From positions 1,352,501 to 1,416,500 of the forward strand of contig NZ_PYXG01000001.1 of assembly GCF_003043945.1 (NCBI RefSeq): 64,000 bases of DNA. Reading direction: 5' to 3'. Below the pieces are notes generated by a model. The model had not been told where the DNA came from and ran no database searches. It saw only the letters and a program-made list of their open reading frames with translations. Within the stretch, counting starts at the first letter, position 1, and each line of letters begins with the position of its first letter. A program made the position numbers and the translations under genes. Of this stretch, positions 1 to 9,687 are shown one piece after another. Source of the stretch: Prevotella sp. oral taxon 376 (GTDB taxonomy: Bacteria > Bacteroidota > Bacteroidia > Bacteroidales > Bacteroidaceae).

Positions 1-795
1 TTTATTGCAGAAGATAGCCCGCAAGAAGTACTTTTAGGTAAGAATGGAGGGCTAATGGAGGATATAATACATGCTAATAATGATCATGGTGTGGTGATTG
101 GCAAGGGAATAGCTGATTTCTCTCATGCAGGAATAGCTGCCAGTGGGGTTCGTTTATTATCAACTCCACGCGGTAAAGCCTATAAGCTAATTCTTTCTGA
201 TGGTACAGAGGTAATACTTAATGCAGAAAGTAAGTTGGAATTTCCTGTCCGTTTTACCGGTAATAATAGAAAAGTGTATCTTACGGGAGAAGCCTATTTT
301 AAGGTGAGTAAAGATTCTAAGCATCCATTTATAGTAGAAACAGAAAAACTGTCGACGACGGTTTTAGGTACAGAATTCAATTTAAAGGCATATCCTGAAT
401 CTGATAGTCATGTAACCTTAATATCTGGTTCTGTGTCAGTCAGAAGTTTTAAAAACAAAGAAGTTGTTTTAAAGCCAGGAGAGGATGTAGCTTTAGGCAG
501 TGGTAATGTTTTTAATATTACTTGTGTGGATACTGAATATTATATGCAGTGGAAAGAAGGATTCTTCTATTTTGACAATCTTCCTTTGATTGACATATTA
601 AAAGAAATTGGTAGATGGTATAATGTAGACATTGAAATCTGTGATAACAGCTTGATAAGTTATCGTTTACATTTTGTTGCTGACCGCAATGCCAGTATAG
701 AGCAAGTGGTGAATAATCTGAATGCTTTCAACTATATAGATGCGGAATTGAAAGGGAATAAAATAACTCTTTGTAAAAAGAAGCAAGAAAAATAA
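1..795 (+). CDS. FecR-family anti-sigma factor, 5' end cut by the window
   Basis: The reading frame is open from base 1, so the first ATG at 55 is probably internal and the true start lies upstream. About 264 residues are visible. They contain a FecR domain (from about GVRLLSTPRGKAYKL through the VLGTEFNLKAY stretch) and a C-terminal DUF4974-like part (FFYFDNLPLIDILKEI). FecR proteins span the inner membrane and hold an ECF sigma factor until an outer-membrane TonB receptor signals substrate. The cytoplasmic and membrane part expected before this region is off-window. A SusC gene follows after 58 bp, so the pair is the usual regulator-receptor arrangement. The cognate sigma gene is expected just upstream but cannot be seen. 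Confidence 0.88.
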   Translation, partial: FIAEDSPQEVLLGKNGGLMEDIIHANNDHGVVIGKGIADFSHAGIAASGVRLLSTPRGKAYKLILSDGTEVILNAESKLEFPVRFTGNNRKVYLTGEAYFKVSKDSKHPFIVETEKLSTTVLGTEFNLKAYPESDSHVTLISGSVSVRSFKNKEVVLKPGEDVALGSGNVFNITCVDTEYYMQWKEGFFYFDNLPLIDILKEIGRWYNVDIEICDNSLISYRLHFVADRNASIEQVVNNLNAFNYIDAELKGNKITLCKKKQEK

Positions 796-853
796 TACCC
801 GAAATCAAGACAGAGTCGTTATATCTATAAGTGATACCTTAAAATAATCATTT

Positions 854-3800
854 ATGGAATATAACTTCAGAAAACCGCAAATACGCAGTAGGCTTATTTG
901 CAAAATTGTGGCAGTATTGTTCGTGTTTATAGGGGGCAATAGCATTATTTATGCTCAGTCCATGAACAAAAGAATTACAGTAGAATGTTACGCTGAGTCT
1001 TTGTCAAATGCCCTTAAAAAGGTAGAAAAAGCATCGGGGTTCAAGGTCTTATTTACTTATGATGAGGTGCAGGCCTATAGGGTGAGTGTCCAGATTAAGA
1101 ATAAGACAGTAGATAAAGCCCTTTCTATTTTGCTGCAAGGTAAGCCTTTCAAATATGTTGTAAATGGAAAGTTTATTAATGTTACGCAAATATATGATAA
1201 TTCTCAATACAGAAATGTTATCCCTTCGGGTTCAGAAATGCGTACGCTTACAGGTTCTGTTACGGATGGTAATGGAGAGCCCCTTCTTGGTGCAAATATT
1301 CAAGTAAAAGGTACAACCATACGCTCTATTTGCGATGTGCAAGGTCGGTATCATATTCAGATACCTCAGAGCCAGTGTGTGGTTCTTTATTCTTATGTTG
1401 GTATGCAAAGCCAGGAATTATTATTTAATGAAGGTGAAAATAATATTGAAAGATCTGTTGTCATGACAGAGAATAATACCATAGGAGAAGTGGTTGTTAA
1501 TGGTATATTCGAAAGAAAGACAGAAAGTTTCACGGCCTCTACTTCTGTTATAAGAAAAGAAGAACTGATGCGAAATGGTAGCCAGAATTTGTTACAGAAC
1601 ATCCGTAATATAGACCCTTCTTTTAAAATCATAGAAAATATGGAGATGGGCTCTGATCCCAACAAGATGCCCGATATCCAGATGAGAGGTCAACAATCCA
1701 TGCCCGATGTCAAGAATACATATAAAGGTAATCCCAATCAGCCTCTTTTTATATTAGATGGATTTGAGACAGATCTCACAACGATCTATGATTTAGACAT
1801 GAATAGGGTTGAGACGGTAGTTCTTTTAAAAGATGCAACCGCTAAAGCTATTTATGGAGCTCGTGCCGCTAATGGTGTTGTAGTAATAGAAACCAGAAAG
1901 CCTGTGGCAGGAAAGTTCAGGATTAGTTATAAAGGGGACTTAAACCTTACAATTCCCGATTTGACAGGATATAACTTATGTAATGCCCATGAAAAATACG
2001 AAGTAGAAAAAGCTCATCCAACGGTACAAGATCCTTGGTATAGAGAACAGTATTTGAATAGCCTTTTAGCGGAAATTGCAAAGGGAGTAAATACCGATTG
2101 GTTATCTCAACCTCTGCATACAGGGGTAGGGCATCGTCATTCTCTTTATTTAGAAGGTGGTGATGAGCGAATTAGATATGGGGTAGACCTTTTGTATAAT
2201 GATATAAGTGGAGTTATGAGGAAGTCTAGCAGAAAGACTTTTACAGGAGGCTTTACCTTATCATATAGATATAAAAAGTTGTTATTTAAGAATCAGTTTA
2301 ATGTCTCATTAAATACATCTAATGAATCCCCGTATGGAACCTTTAGCGAGTATGCTAGTTTAAATCCTTATTGGACACCTTTTGATACCGAAGGAAAAAT
2401 TACAAAAATAGCAGGTGTTATCGGTGGAGGAGGCCTTAAACAATATAAAATAGGAAATCCTATGTGGAACGCTCAGATAGGTATGAAGAATTTTTCAAAG
2501 TATACTTCCCTGACTAATAATTTTTATACAGAATGGCAAGCATTGGAAAATTTAAAAGTCGTAGGGCGTTTAGGATTGAGTAAGAAAGAAACTGGTCATG
2601 AGGAGTTTTATCCTGCTTCACATACAAAATTCATAAATTATACGGAGGAACAATTCTTCAAGCGTGGTTCCTATACCAAAGATGATGGAGAGTTTATGAC
2701 TGTGAGAATGGATATTACGGCAAATTATAATTTTGCAATAGCAAATCAACAGTTCTATTTTAATGCGGGTTTTAATTTAGCCCAGGAAGAAGCGGAGAAT
2801 GTATCGTTTACTGTTGTGGGATTTCCAAATGAAAGGCTCAGCTTTATTGGCTCAGGAAGGGAATTCTTGGCAGATTCCCGTCCTCTTGGATATAAGACAC
2901 TTAGTCGTGAGCTTGGTTTCTTGTCCGCATTGAACTATTCATACGAAGATAGATATTTGGCAGATTTGAGCTATAGGACAAGTGCTTCCTCTAAATTTGG
3001 AAAGGATAATAGGTGGGGAAATTTCTGGTCTGCAGGAATTGGTTGGAATCTACATAAAGAGCACTTCATGAAAGAAGCAAAGTGGTTAAGACAATTTAAA
3101 CTGCGAGGGTCTACGGGTTATACAGGTGCTCAAAATTTCTCACCGTTCCAATCTTTGGCAACATTTGGATATTATCAGACACAAGCATATGATAATTGGG
3201 TGGGCTCTTACTTATATGCGCTTCCCAATGATAATCTTAAATGGCAAAAGACCCATGATTATAATTTTGGGTGCGACATAAACTTATTTGGAAGAATTAA
3301 TATGCGTTATGATTATTATGTGCAGAATACAAAGGATCAAGTGCTTGCCCTAACCATTCCTCCTTCTATGGGCTTCACAAGTTATATGGAGAATTTAGGA
3401 AGTACTCAAAATAAAGGGATGGAATTCAAACTTAATGCACATCTTCTAATGGATGTAGAAAGAGATAGATATTTGAGTGCTTTCTTCACTATTGCCAATA
3501 ATAGAAATAAGCTGAAGAAATTATCAAATGCACTTAAAAGTTATAATGATGAGGTTGACAAGGATATTGTAGATGGTAAGGTCAATCGTCCACAGCTGCA
3601 TTTTATAGAGGGGCAGTCAATGAATAGCATTTGGGCTGTAAGATCGTTGGGAATTGATCCTGCAACAGGTCATGAGGTGTTCTTGGATAGAAATGGGAAT
3701 AAAACTACAAGATGGAGTGCTATAGACCAAGTCGTATGTGGCGATGCCATGCCGAAGTGTACTGGAACTTTTGGATTAAATATAGATATTAAGGGTATTT

Positions 3801-4201
3801 TTTTAAATGCAGCTTTTTATTATCAGTTAGGGGGCCAAATATATAATCAGACTTTGGTGGACAGGGTAGAAAATGCTAATATTTTTTTTAATGTAGATAA
3901 ACGAATTTATGATGCGGTATGGAAACAACCAGGAGATCGGGTTTCTTTCTCGTATAACCCATATGTGATGACCAGACCGAGTTCTAGATTTATTCAAAAT
4001 TTAAATGAGTTGCGCTTATCTTCTCTGAATATTGGGTATGATTTTAAGAACAACTCATTCTTGAAAAAAATAAAATTAGAACAACTGAAAATGAGTTTTT
4101 ACATGAATGATGTCTTTAGGGCGTCTACAGTGAAGACAGAACGGGGCTTAACCTATCCTTTTGCAAGGAGTTATTCTTTTAGTATTCAAACAACTTTTTA
4201 A
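854..4201 (+). CDS. SusC/RagA-type TonB-dependent outer-membrane transporter with STN domain
   Basis: This 1115-residue protein forms the TonB-gated barrel that imports a nutrient held by its SusD partner. After an N-terminal signal sequence (about residues 12-35) come an STN domain (about 40-110), a carboxypeptidase-regulatory-like beta domain (about 130-215, LTGSVTDGNGEPLLGANIQV), a plug (about 220-350, with the SusC-typical LKDATAKAIYGARAANG) and a long barrel ending in aromatic residues (SFSIQTTF). The STN domain is what FecR-coupled receptors use to signal inward, which fits the adjacent fecR. The substrate cannot be read from sequence; no glycoside hydrolase is present in the operon. 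Coding sequence is AT-rich compared with genes after 13 kb. Confidence 0.95.
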   Translation: MEYNFRKPQIRSRLICKIVAVLFVFIGGNSIIYAQSMNKRITVECYAESLSNALKKVEKASGFKVLFTYDEVQAYRVSVQIKNKTVDKALSILLQGKPFKYVVNGKFINVTQIYDNSQYRNVIPSGSEMRTLTGSVTDGNGEPLLGANIQVKGTTIRSICDVQGRYHIQIPQSQCVVLYSYVGMQSQELLFNEGENNIERSVVMTENNTIGEVVVNGIFERKTESFTASTSVIRKEELMRNGSQNLLQNIRNIDPSFKIIENMEMGSDPNKMPDIQMRGQQSMPDVKNTYKGNPNQPLFILDGFETDLTTIYDLDMNRVETVVLLKDATAKAIYGARAANGVVVIETRKPVAGKFRISYKGDLNLTIPDLTGYNLCNAHEKYEVEKAHPTVQDPWYREQYLNSLLAEIAKGVNTDWLSQPLHTGVGHRHSLYLEGGDERIRYGVDLLYNDISGVMRKSSRKTFTGGFTLSYRYKKLLFKNQFNVSLNTSNESPYGTFSEYASLNPYWTPFDTEGKITKIAGVIGGGGLKQYKIGNPMWNAQIGMKNFSKYTSLTNNFYTEWQALENLKVVGRLGLSKKETGHEEFYPASHTKFINYTEEQFFKRGSYTKDDGEFMTVRMDITANYNFAIANQQFYFNAGFNLAQEEAENVSFTVVGFPNERLSFIGSGREFLADSRPLGYKTLSRELGFLSALNYSYEDRYLADLSYRTSASSKFGKDNRWGNFWSAGIGWNLHKEHFMKEAKWLRQFKLRGSTGYTGAQNFSPFQSLATFGYYQTQAYDNWVGSYLYALPNDNLKWQKTHDYNFGCDINLFGRINMRYDYYVQNTKDQVLALTIPPSMGFTSYMENLGSTQNKGMEFKLNAHLLMDVERDRYLSAFFTIANNRNKLKKLSNALKSYNDEVDKDIVDGKVNRPQLHFIEGQSMNSIWAVRSLGIDPATGHEVFLDRNGNKTTRWSAIDQVVCGDAMPKCTGTFGLNIDIKGIFLNAAFYYQLGGQIYNQTLVDRVENANIFFNVDKRIYDAVWKQPGDRVSFSYNPYVMTRPSSRFIQNLNELRLSSLNIGYDFKNNSFLKKIKLEQLKMSFYMNDVFRASTVKTERGLTYPFARSYSFSIQTTF

Positions 4202-4203
4202 TA

Positions 4204-5667
4204 ATGAAGATTATGTATAATAGCAAGATTCCATGCACGCTAAAAATGATTTTAGGTTTTTCATTCCTATTGCTTATGTTTAGTTCTTGTGAGAACTGGC
4301 TTGCTGTAAGCCCTGAATCAGAGGTGAAATATGATGATCTTTATTCTAATAAAAATGGATTTAAAGACCAACTTACTGGAATTTATACCAGTATGTGTAG
4401 CGAAGAATTATATGGAGCTCATTTGACTTATGGCATGATGGATGCCCTTGGGCAGCAATATACATGGAAAATACAGGCGGGTAATTATTATTATTTGCAT
4501 CGTTTTGAATATGACAATCCTCTTAGTGTTTCCATTATACATAGTGTTTGGAGCCAAATGTATAATTCGATAGCCAATATAAATATCTTGTTAAAAGCTA
4601 TAGACGAGTATGGTGATATTCTTTCTCCTGCAGAAAAAGACATATATAAAGGAGAAGCACTGGCCTTGCGGGCTTATTTACATTTCGATATATTAAGGAT
4701 GTTCGGTAAGAGTTATAAGGTGGGTGAGAATTCTGTGTCTATTCCTTATGTCAAGTCTATTTCTAAGAAAGTAACATCGCCGTCTACAGTTTCAGAAGTT
4801 CTTGAGTTCGCAAAACAAGATCTTGAGACCGCAAAGCGCTTGTTACAGGTTGATCCTATACTAACAGGAGATGTTTCTACGGAATTTCTAGGGAATCGTT
4901 CTTACCATCTTAATTACTATGCGGTTTGTGCAGAACTGGCAAGGGTTTGCTTGTATAAGAATGATAGTAAAGAGGCTTTGGAAAATGCGGTTACGGTTAT
5001 AGAATCTGGTAAATTCCCATGGGTAACACGCGATAAAGTAAGTACATCTACTCGTGAAGAGCGAGATGGGGTCTTTGTTTCTGAAGGGATTTTTATTTTG
5101 AATAATATGAGATTAAAAACCCTCACTAATAAATATCTGAGGGAGGGGCAGTCTGACAATCAATTTAATGTGCTAATTAGTAAACCTGAAGTTATAGACG
5201 AAATATTTGAGTCTTCTTTATATGGAGGATTTGATTGGAGATATGTTTATTTTTTCGAGAACATAGCTGGAACTTATAAAGCTAACACAAAGCTATGGCA
5301 GATGGATATGATGCCGGATACTTATCGAAACAAGCAACCACTTCTGAAGATAAGCGAAATGTATCTTATTGCGGCAGAGTGTGAACCGGAAAAAGAAAAA
5401 GCTATCGCATATTTGAACAAGCTAAGACAGAACCGGGGAATTAGCCAAGATTATGATCTAAAGAACGATATATCTGTAGAAATGTTTAAACAGGCTATCG
5501 AAAAAGAATATCGTAAGGAGTTTGTTAGCGAGGGACAGTGGTTCTTTTATTGCAAGCGCAATGACAAGGAAGAATTGCCCAATGTGTCAGTGCCTTTCAG
5601 TAAATCGTATTATGTGTTGCCGATACCCCAGCAAGAAGAGGAATATGGTAATCACAAAAATCAATAG
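4204..5667 (+). CDS. SusD/RagB-family nutrient-binding outer-membrane lipoprotein
   Basis: The 487-residue product begins with a signal peptide and a lipobox (LLMFSSC, lipidated Cys about 29), so it should be anchored at the outer-membrane surface. The body shows SusD features: NGFKDQLTGIYTSM near the start, GEALALRAYLHFDILRMFGK, and the C-terminal SEMYLIAAE and KAIAYLNKLRQNRG helices. It starts two bases after the susC stop, so the two are co-translated. SusD proteins sit as a lid on the SusC barrel and capture the ligand. M4 at 4213 is an alternative start. Length is near the low end for the family but complete. Confidence 0.95.
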   Translation: MKIMYNSKIPCTLKMILGFSFLLLMFSSCENWLAVSPESEVKYDDLYSNKNGFKDQLTGIYTSMCSEELYGAHLTYGMMDALGQQYTWKIQAGNYYYLHRFEYDNPLSVSIIHSVWSQMYNSIANINILLKAIDEYGDILSPAEKDIYKGEALALRAYLHFDILRMFGKSYKVGENSVSIPYVKSISKKVTSPSTVSEVLEFAKQDLETAKRLLQVDPILTGDVSTEFLGNRSYHLNYYAVCAELARVCLYKNDSKEALENAVTVIESGKFPWVTRDKVSTSTREERDGVFVSEGIFILNNMRLKTLTNKYLREGQSDNQFNVLISKPEVIDEIFESSLYGGFDWRYVYFFENIAGTYKANTKLWQMDMMPDTYRNKQPLLKISEMYLIAAECEPEKEKAIAYLNKLRQNRGISQDYDLKNDISVEMFKQAIEKEYRKEFVSEGQWFFYCKRNDKEELPNVSVPFSKSYYVLPIPQQEEEYGNHKNQ

Positions 5668-5678
5668 GAGATAGGAAT

Positions 5679-6362
5679 ATGAAAGTGAGATTTATAATAA
5701 TGATTGTTGGTTACATTGCATTATCAACCATAATATCCGGATGTACAGCTGATTACTTGGAATATAATCAGGCTATAGCGGCACTGAGATTTGAGTATAA
5801 AGACGGAAAAGACAGTGTCGTCTACTCTTTTACCCTTCATCCTGATAAAGAGGAGGATATAGTTGAAGTCCCTTACCAATTAATGGGATATGCCATGTCT
5901 GCTGATAGGGTTGTCGGGATAGAGATCGATAAGGCGATGACGACAGCTGTAGAGGGACAAGATTTTTCTATAGAGAAAACCATTTTGGCTTCCGAAATGA
6001 TTTCCGGGAGAATCCCAGTTACGGTAAGGAAGTCTACAGCTTTAGAGCAGAAAAATCTTGTAATAGTTCTTAGGTTATGCAAGAATGAAAGTTTTTCAGA
6101 GCCCCCTATTAATGAAGCGATATTCCGGATTGTAATCACCAATCAGTTAACTAAGCCGGACAAATGGCCTTTTAAAGAATATAGTCAAGTAAAACACGAA
6201 TTCGTCATTAAGGTAACCGGGGTGGGCACCGACTACGATAAATGGAGCGGACAAGAGTTGGTTTACTGGACGGGGGTATTGACAAAAGCTCTCTATGAAT
6301 ATAATAAAAACCATCCAGGTAATCCCCTTAAGGATGAGAATGGACTATTGGTAACATTCTAA
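5679..6362 (+). CDS. DUF4843 domain lipoprotein
   Basis: A 227-residue predicted lipoprotein: hydrophobic start, then lipobox IISGC with Cys22. The rest (LRFEYKDGKDSVVYSFTLHP, then GQDFSIEKTILASEMISGRIPV) matches my recollection of DUF4843, a Bacteroidota family found directly downstream of SusC/SusD pairs. Gap to susD is 11 bp. Surface location is inferred from the lipobox. No catalytic motif is evident; a ligand-binding or scaffold role on the cell surface is inference. Confidence 0.8.
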   Translation: MKVRFIIMIVGYIALSTIISGCTADYLEYNQAIAALRFEYKDGKDSVVYSFTLHPDKEEDIVEVPYQLMGYAMSADRVVGIEIDKAMTTAVEGQDFSIEKTILASEMISGRIPVTVRKSTALEQKNLVIVLRLCKNESFSEPPINEAIFRIVITNQLTKPDKWPFKEYSQVKHEFVIKVTGVGTDYDKWSGQELVYWTGVLTKALYEYNKNHPGNPLKDENGLLVTF

Positions 6363-6386
6363 ACGAACAATTAAAAACGAGCAATT

Positions 6387-7895
6387 ATGAAAAGGTTTAT
6401 ATATATAGCATTTTGCATAGGACTTTTGGGCGTATGTAATTCTTGCTATAAAGACGAGGGTAATTATGAATACCATGCTCTGCCAGATATAAAAATCAAG
6501 GTCGAACATCAAATTTATGCGAAGCAATTTGATGAGTTGAAATTACCAGTAGAAATTGATTTCGGCGGAACAGATTCTGGCAATTATGATTTTACATGGA
6601 GAATCTGGCCAAATACGGTGTTGGGCACCTCTAACCAGAAAGAAATCTCAAAAGAGAAGAATCTTAATTATAAGGTAACCGAGGCACCAGGGTCTTATAT
6701 CTTGGCACTTACTTGTCATGATAAAACAACGGGTGTGAATGTATATAAAGAAATAATATTAGCCGTACATGGCGTGATAACGGAGGGATGGATGGTACTT
6801 CAGGAAAAAGAAGGGGTGTCAGACTTCTCTATGATTATGTCTCCTTATTTCTCCAAGAGAGTAGAAAATGATCTGGTTATTGATAATATGTATGAGTCTG
6901 TAAACGGTGAAAAACTAGAAGGCCGTGGAGTAAAGATAGGAGGCTATTTTGCTTTGGGGAGATACCAGTATGTAACAGTATTGACAGATAAAGGTGGGGT
7001 AAGGTTAGACGGTGTAACCATGCAAAAGACTTACGACATCGCAACGCTGATGCTTGACAAGAAGCCCTTAAAGCCTCAAAACTACTATTACTTTAATTAT
7101 AAATGGTGTTTGGGCAGAGGCTTTGAGGTTATTGTTTCTGATGGCAGGTTTTACGAGAATGCTCTTTTGGGAAATGGATATACAGAGCCTATTGCCAGAG
7201 ATGGTGAAAGCTATAAGGCTTCTCCTTATGGTGCAAAGTGGATTTGGACTTTTGCGGGTATTTTATACGATGAATTAAAGGGAAGATTCCTTGCAGTTGA
7301 CCGTTATCAAAACTTAGGGCCGTTACCTGAAGCCATCGGCCGTAAGTTTGATTGGAATAATCTTCATGGCACATTGCGGTATATGGATACAGGATTTAAC
7401 CATTACGAGTATGCTCTTATACAAGATTGGGACACTAAAAAGTCAAAGTTGTATGTCATGAACTTTGATGTAAAGAAAGACTTCGACATTGCCGTATATG
7501 ATGCGGCAAACTGCCCTGAAATCGAACAGGCAACTTTCTTTGCAATAGGTGATAGGGGAAATGTCTTCTTCTTTGCAAACTCGAGGGATATCTATCAGTA
7601 TGATTATGCAGGATCCAATACTTCTAAGAAAGTGTATAGCCTGACTAATTCCGAAGAGAAGATTACCGGGATGAAGATTTTCAAGCCGTGTGTAGATAAG
7701 TTTATCCCCAACCATCCATATAATAATAAGATACTTATCTTGTCCGCATATAATGAAACGACCAAAGAGGGTAAAGTTTATATGTATAATATCAATGAGA
7801 GTAATGGGGTGATTGACAAGACGACAGAGAAGGTTTTTGGTGGTTTTGGCGAGATTCTTGATATGGAGTATAATTATCCTAAATATGGTTCATGA
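6387..7895 (+). CDS. PKD-like family lipoprotein
   Basis: 502 residues with a signal peptide and lipobox ending in Cys20 (GVCNSCYKDEGNYEY). The N-terminal part after the lipid site resembles a PKD-type beta-sandwich (LKLPVEIDFGG, FTWRIWP), and the remainder looks like a beta-propeller-like or all-beta region with repeated aromatic strands. The arrangement SusC-SusD-DUF4843-PKD-like lipoprotein is a recurring Bacteroidota cassette. It is 24 bp downstream of the DUF4843 gene. Function is unknown; a surface binding role is inferred from the context and lipidation. An alternative assignment is any surface glycan- or peptide-binding protein. Confidence 0.78.
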   Translation: MKRFIYIAFCIGLLGVCNSCYKDEGNYEYHALPDIKIKVEHQIYAKQFDELKLPVEIDFGGTDSGNYDFTWRIWPNTVLGTSNQKEISKEKNLNYKVTEAPGSYILALTCHDKTTGVNVYKEIILAVHGVITEGWMVLQEKEGVSDFSMIMSPYFSKRVENDLVIDNMYESVNGEKLEGRGVKIGGYFALGRYQYVTVLTDKGGVRLDGVTMQKTYDIATLMLDKKPLKPQNYYYFNYKWCLGRGFEVIVSDGRFYENALLGNGYTEPIARDGESYKASPYGAKWIWTFAGILYDELKGRFLAVDRYQNLGPLPEAIGRKFDWNNLHGTLRYMDTGFNHYEYALIQDWDTKKSKLYVMNFDVKKDFDIAVYDAANCPEIEQATFFAIGDRGNVFFFANSRDIYQYDYAGSNTSKKVYSLTNSEEKITGMKIFKPCVDKFIPNHPYNNKILILSAYNETTKEGKVYMYNINESNGVIDKTTEKVFGGFGEILDMEYNYPKYGS

Positions 7896-7899
7896 CTTT

Positions 7900-9243
7900 A
7901 TGAATGGCAAGAAGATATGGAAAATAATAGGGTGTGGTTTCCTTTTGTTGGAAACCCTCCCTATGTTTTCACAAATATCGGTTAGACTTCCCTCCGAATT
8001 CTCGGGACAGGAAATTGACATGAAGTTCCACGGAAAGCATTATAAGGCTCCGGTAAACGAGGCGGGAATATCCTTGTTGAGGTTGCCCGAAACTTTGCAT
8101 TATGGTTATGCTTTCCTATCAGGACCATTAGGCAACCTTACCGTTTGTATTGACTCCAAGGCTCCCCAGACTATAGTTTGGGAGGGCAGGAACAGCTATC
8201 GTTTTCTGGGGAATAATCAAGCGATTAATGAATACCTCAATGATGGTTTTCTATATAGGCATTCTCTTAACTATCTTGATAACGATACAGTCTTTATAGA
8301 GCAGTGGTCTCGGCTGTATGAAACCTTTTCTCGCCATTTGGAAGAAGCAAGTTTGCCAGAATTCTTTTCTTCTAAGGAGCGCGTTAGACTCTATTATGTA
8401 GCCTGCAATTTATTGCTGGTATACCCTATTCGGCATTCTTTAGCATGCAGGTTAGAGAACTATGTTCCCTCCTTATTATATTATGAGACCTTGCGCAAGG
8501 CGATGGTGGAAAATCCTGAAGGTAATATTTTCTGGGAGTACCGGCAAGCTTTTAGAGATTGGATAAGTCAAGAAACGGATTACTTTCATCCTCGTCCTAC
8601 GAATATAGAAAAACTGGAGGTGTTGATGGACTATGTGCAGCAGCATGTCTCCGATTCATTATTAGCATCTTATCTTGTGGACAATTACCTAACTTGGCAT
8701 GTGCGCCATTTCGGCATCGATGGTGTTGCTTGTCATCTTCCTTATTATGATCGGAAAGTGAAAGATTTACAGACCCGGCAGGAATTTTATGCTCTTTACA
8801 AGCAATACGGACAAATTGCCAAAGGATGTTCGGCTCCGGAATTTTGTTTGCCCGATACGAGTGGCAATTCCGTTTGCCTGAATTCTTTTCGTGGAAAATA
8901 TGTTTATATTGATGTCTGGGCTACATGGTGTGTGCCATGTTGTAAGGAATTCTCTTATTTGCGACAGTTAGAAGAACAACTCAAAGGGGCCGATATTGTA
9001 TTTGTCGGTATTTCCATAGACAGCAATCGAAAGTCTTGGAAAGAAAAGATAGCCAAGGAGCATTTGACGGGAATACAGCTTTATTCTGGTAAGGAGGGTA
9101 GCTTCTTCCATGATTACAAAATTGGGTTAGTGCCTCGTTTTATATTGATTGACCCGCAAGGAAATATTCTAAATGCCAATATGACCCGCCCTTCAGCACC
9201 CTCAACCTTACAAGTCTTGCGGTCGCTAACGACCCCAAAATAA
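7900..9243 (+). CDS. TlpA-like thioredoxin-fold protein, exported
   Basis: 447 residues from the chosen ATG. That start gives a clean signal peptide (MNGKKIWKIIGCGFLLLETL); the reading frame stays open further upstream, but inside the previous gene. ATG 7885 is an alternative that overlaps the preceding stop. The C-terminal third is a redoxin/thioredoxin domain with the motif WATWCVPC (Cys344 and Cys347), preceded by APEFCLPDTSG. The N-terminal two thirds, predicted periplasmic, resemble the DUF4369-like region common in Bacteroidota TlpA proteins, though I cannot confirm it. It is the last gene of the uptake operon, and a thiol-disulfide role for the operon's exported proteins is plausible. 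Confidence 0.85.
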   Translation: MNGKKIWKIIGCGFLLLETLPMFSQISVRLPSEFSGQEIDMKFHGKHYKAPVNEAGISLLRLPETLHYGYAFLSGPLGNLTVCIDSKAPQTIVWEGRNSYRFLGNNQAINEYLNDGFLYRHSLNYLDNDTVFIEQWSRLYETFSRHLEEASLPEFFSSKERVRLYYVACNLLLVYPIRHSLACRLENYVPSLLYYETLRKAMVENPEGNIFWEYRQAFRDWISQETDYFHPRPTNIEKLEVLMDYVQQHVSDSLLASYLVDNYLTWHVRHFGIDGVACHLPYYDRKVKDLQTRQEFYALYKQYGQIAKGCSAPEFCLPDTSGNSVCLNSFRGKYVYIDVWATWCVPCCKEFSYLRQLEEQLKGADIVFVGISIDSNRKSWKEKIAKEHLTGIQLYSGKEGSFFHDYKIGLVPRFILIDPQGNILNANMTRPSAPSTLQVLRSLTTPK

Positions 9244-9253
9244 CTTTTCAACA

Positions 9254-9551
9254 ATGTATATCCTGCCGGATGGGAATCGGAAAAGCTGGAGACTCTTGTT
9301 GCCGAAGGAGTGATGCCTTTGAGAATCATGTAGAATTACTTTCTCAGCGTGAAACGGCTGTCAGTGGATGGGAACCAGCAAAGAGACAGAAGATGGGAGA
9401 TAAGGTAACGGTCCGCATCACGATGGATACCGAGTGCGACCTCGACTTCGTGCAGGTGTATGATAAACCGTCGGCCTGTTTAGATCCTATCTCTCAATTG
9501 ATCGGATACGACTATACGCTGCGCTACTATTGTGCGACATGCTGGAGATAG
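9254..9551 (+). pseudogene. Alpha-2-macroglobulin family remnant
   Basis: Between 9396 and 9520 one frame reads GDKVTVRITMDTECDLDFVQ, then DKPSACLDPISQL, which matches the region of Bacteroidota alpha-2-macroglobulin-type proteins that carries the pattern VGDKVxVR...DRDMxFVxxKDxRAxCxEPV. A neighbouring frame just upstream reads LSVKRLSVDGN, also expected there, so at least one frameshift separates them. No start, signal peptide or other domains remain, and a stop follows at about 9551. A third frame from 9256 reads VYPAGWESEKLETLVAEGVM before a stop, source unknown. Family assignment rests on memory of the motif. Confidence 0.5.
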
Positions 9552-9614
9552 GGGTGAAATAGAGTTCGGAGAACAAGAACTTATCCTCTGGCAATCCTCC
9601 TTATGAACGGCTGC

Positions 9615-9652
9615 ACAAAAAAGATCCGCTGGAATCACTTCCAACGGGTCTT
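9615..9652 (-). terminator. Rho-independent terminator of the DUF6249 operon
   Basis: Read on the minus strand, a 14-bp stem (9639-9652 with 9621-9634, 12 of 14 Watson-Crick plus two wobble pairs) with a 4-nt TCAC loop region is followed by six T residues. It lies 36 bp past the DUF6249 stop. Confidence 0.85.
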
Positions 9653-9687
9653 GGTTTCAGAGAGAAATTTTATTTTGGGTATAAAGA

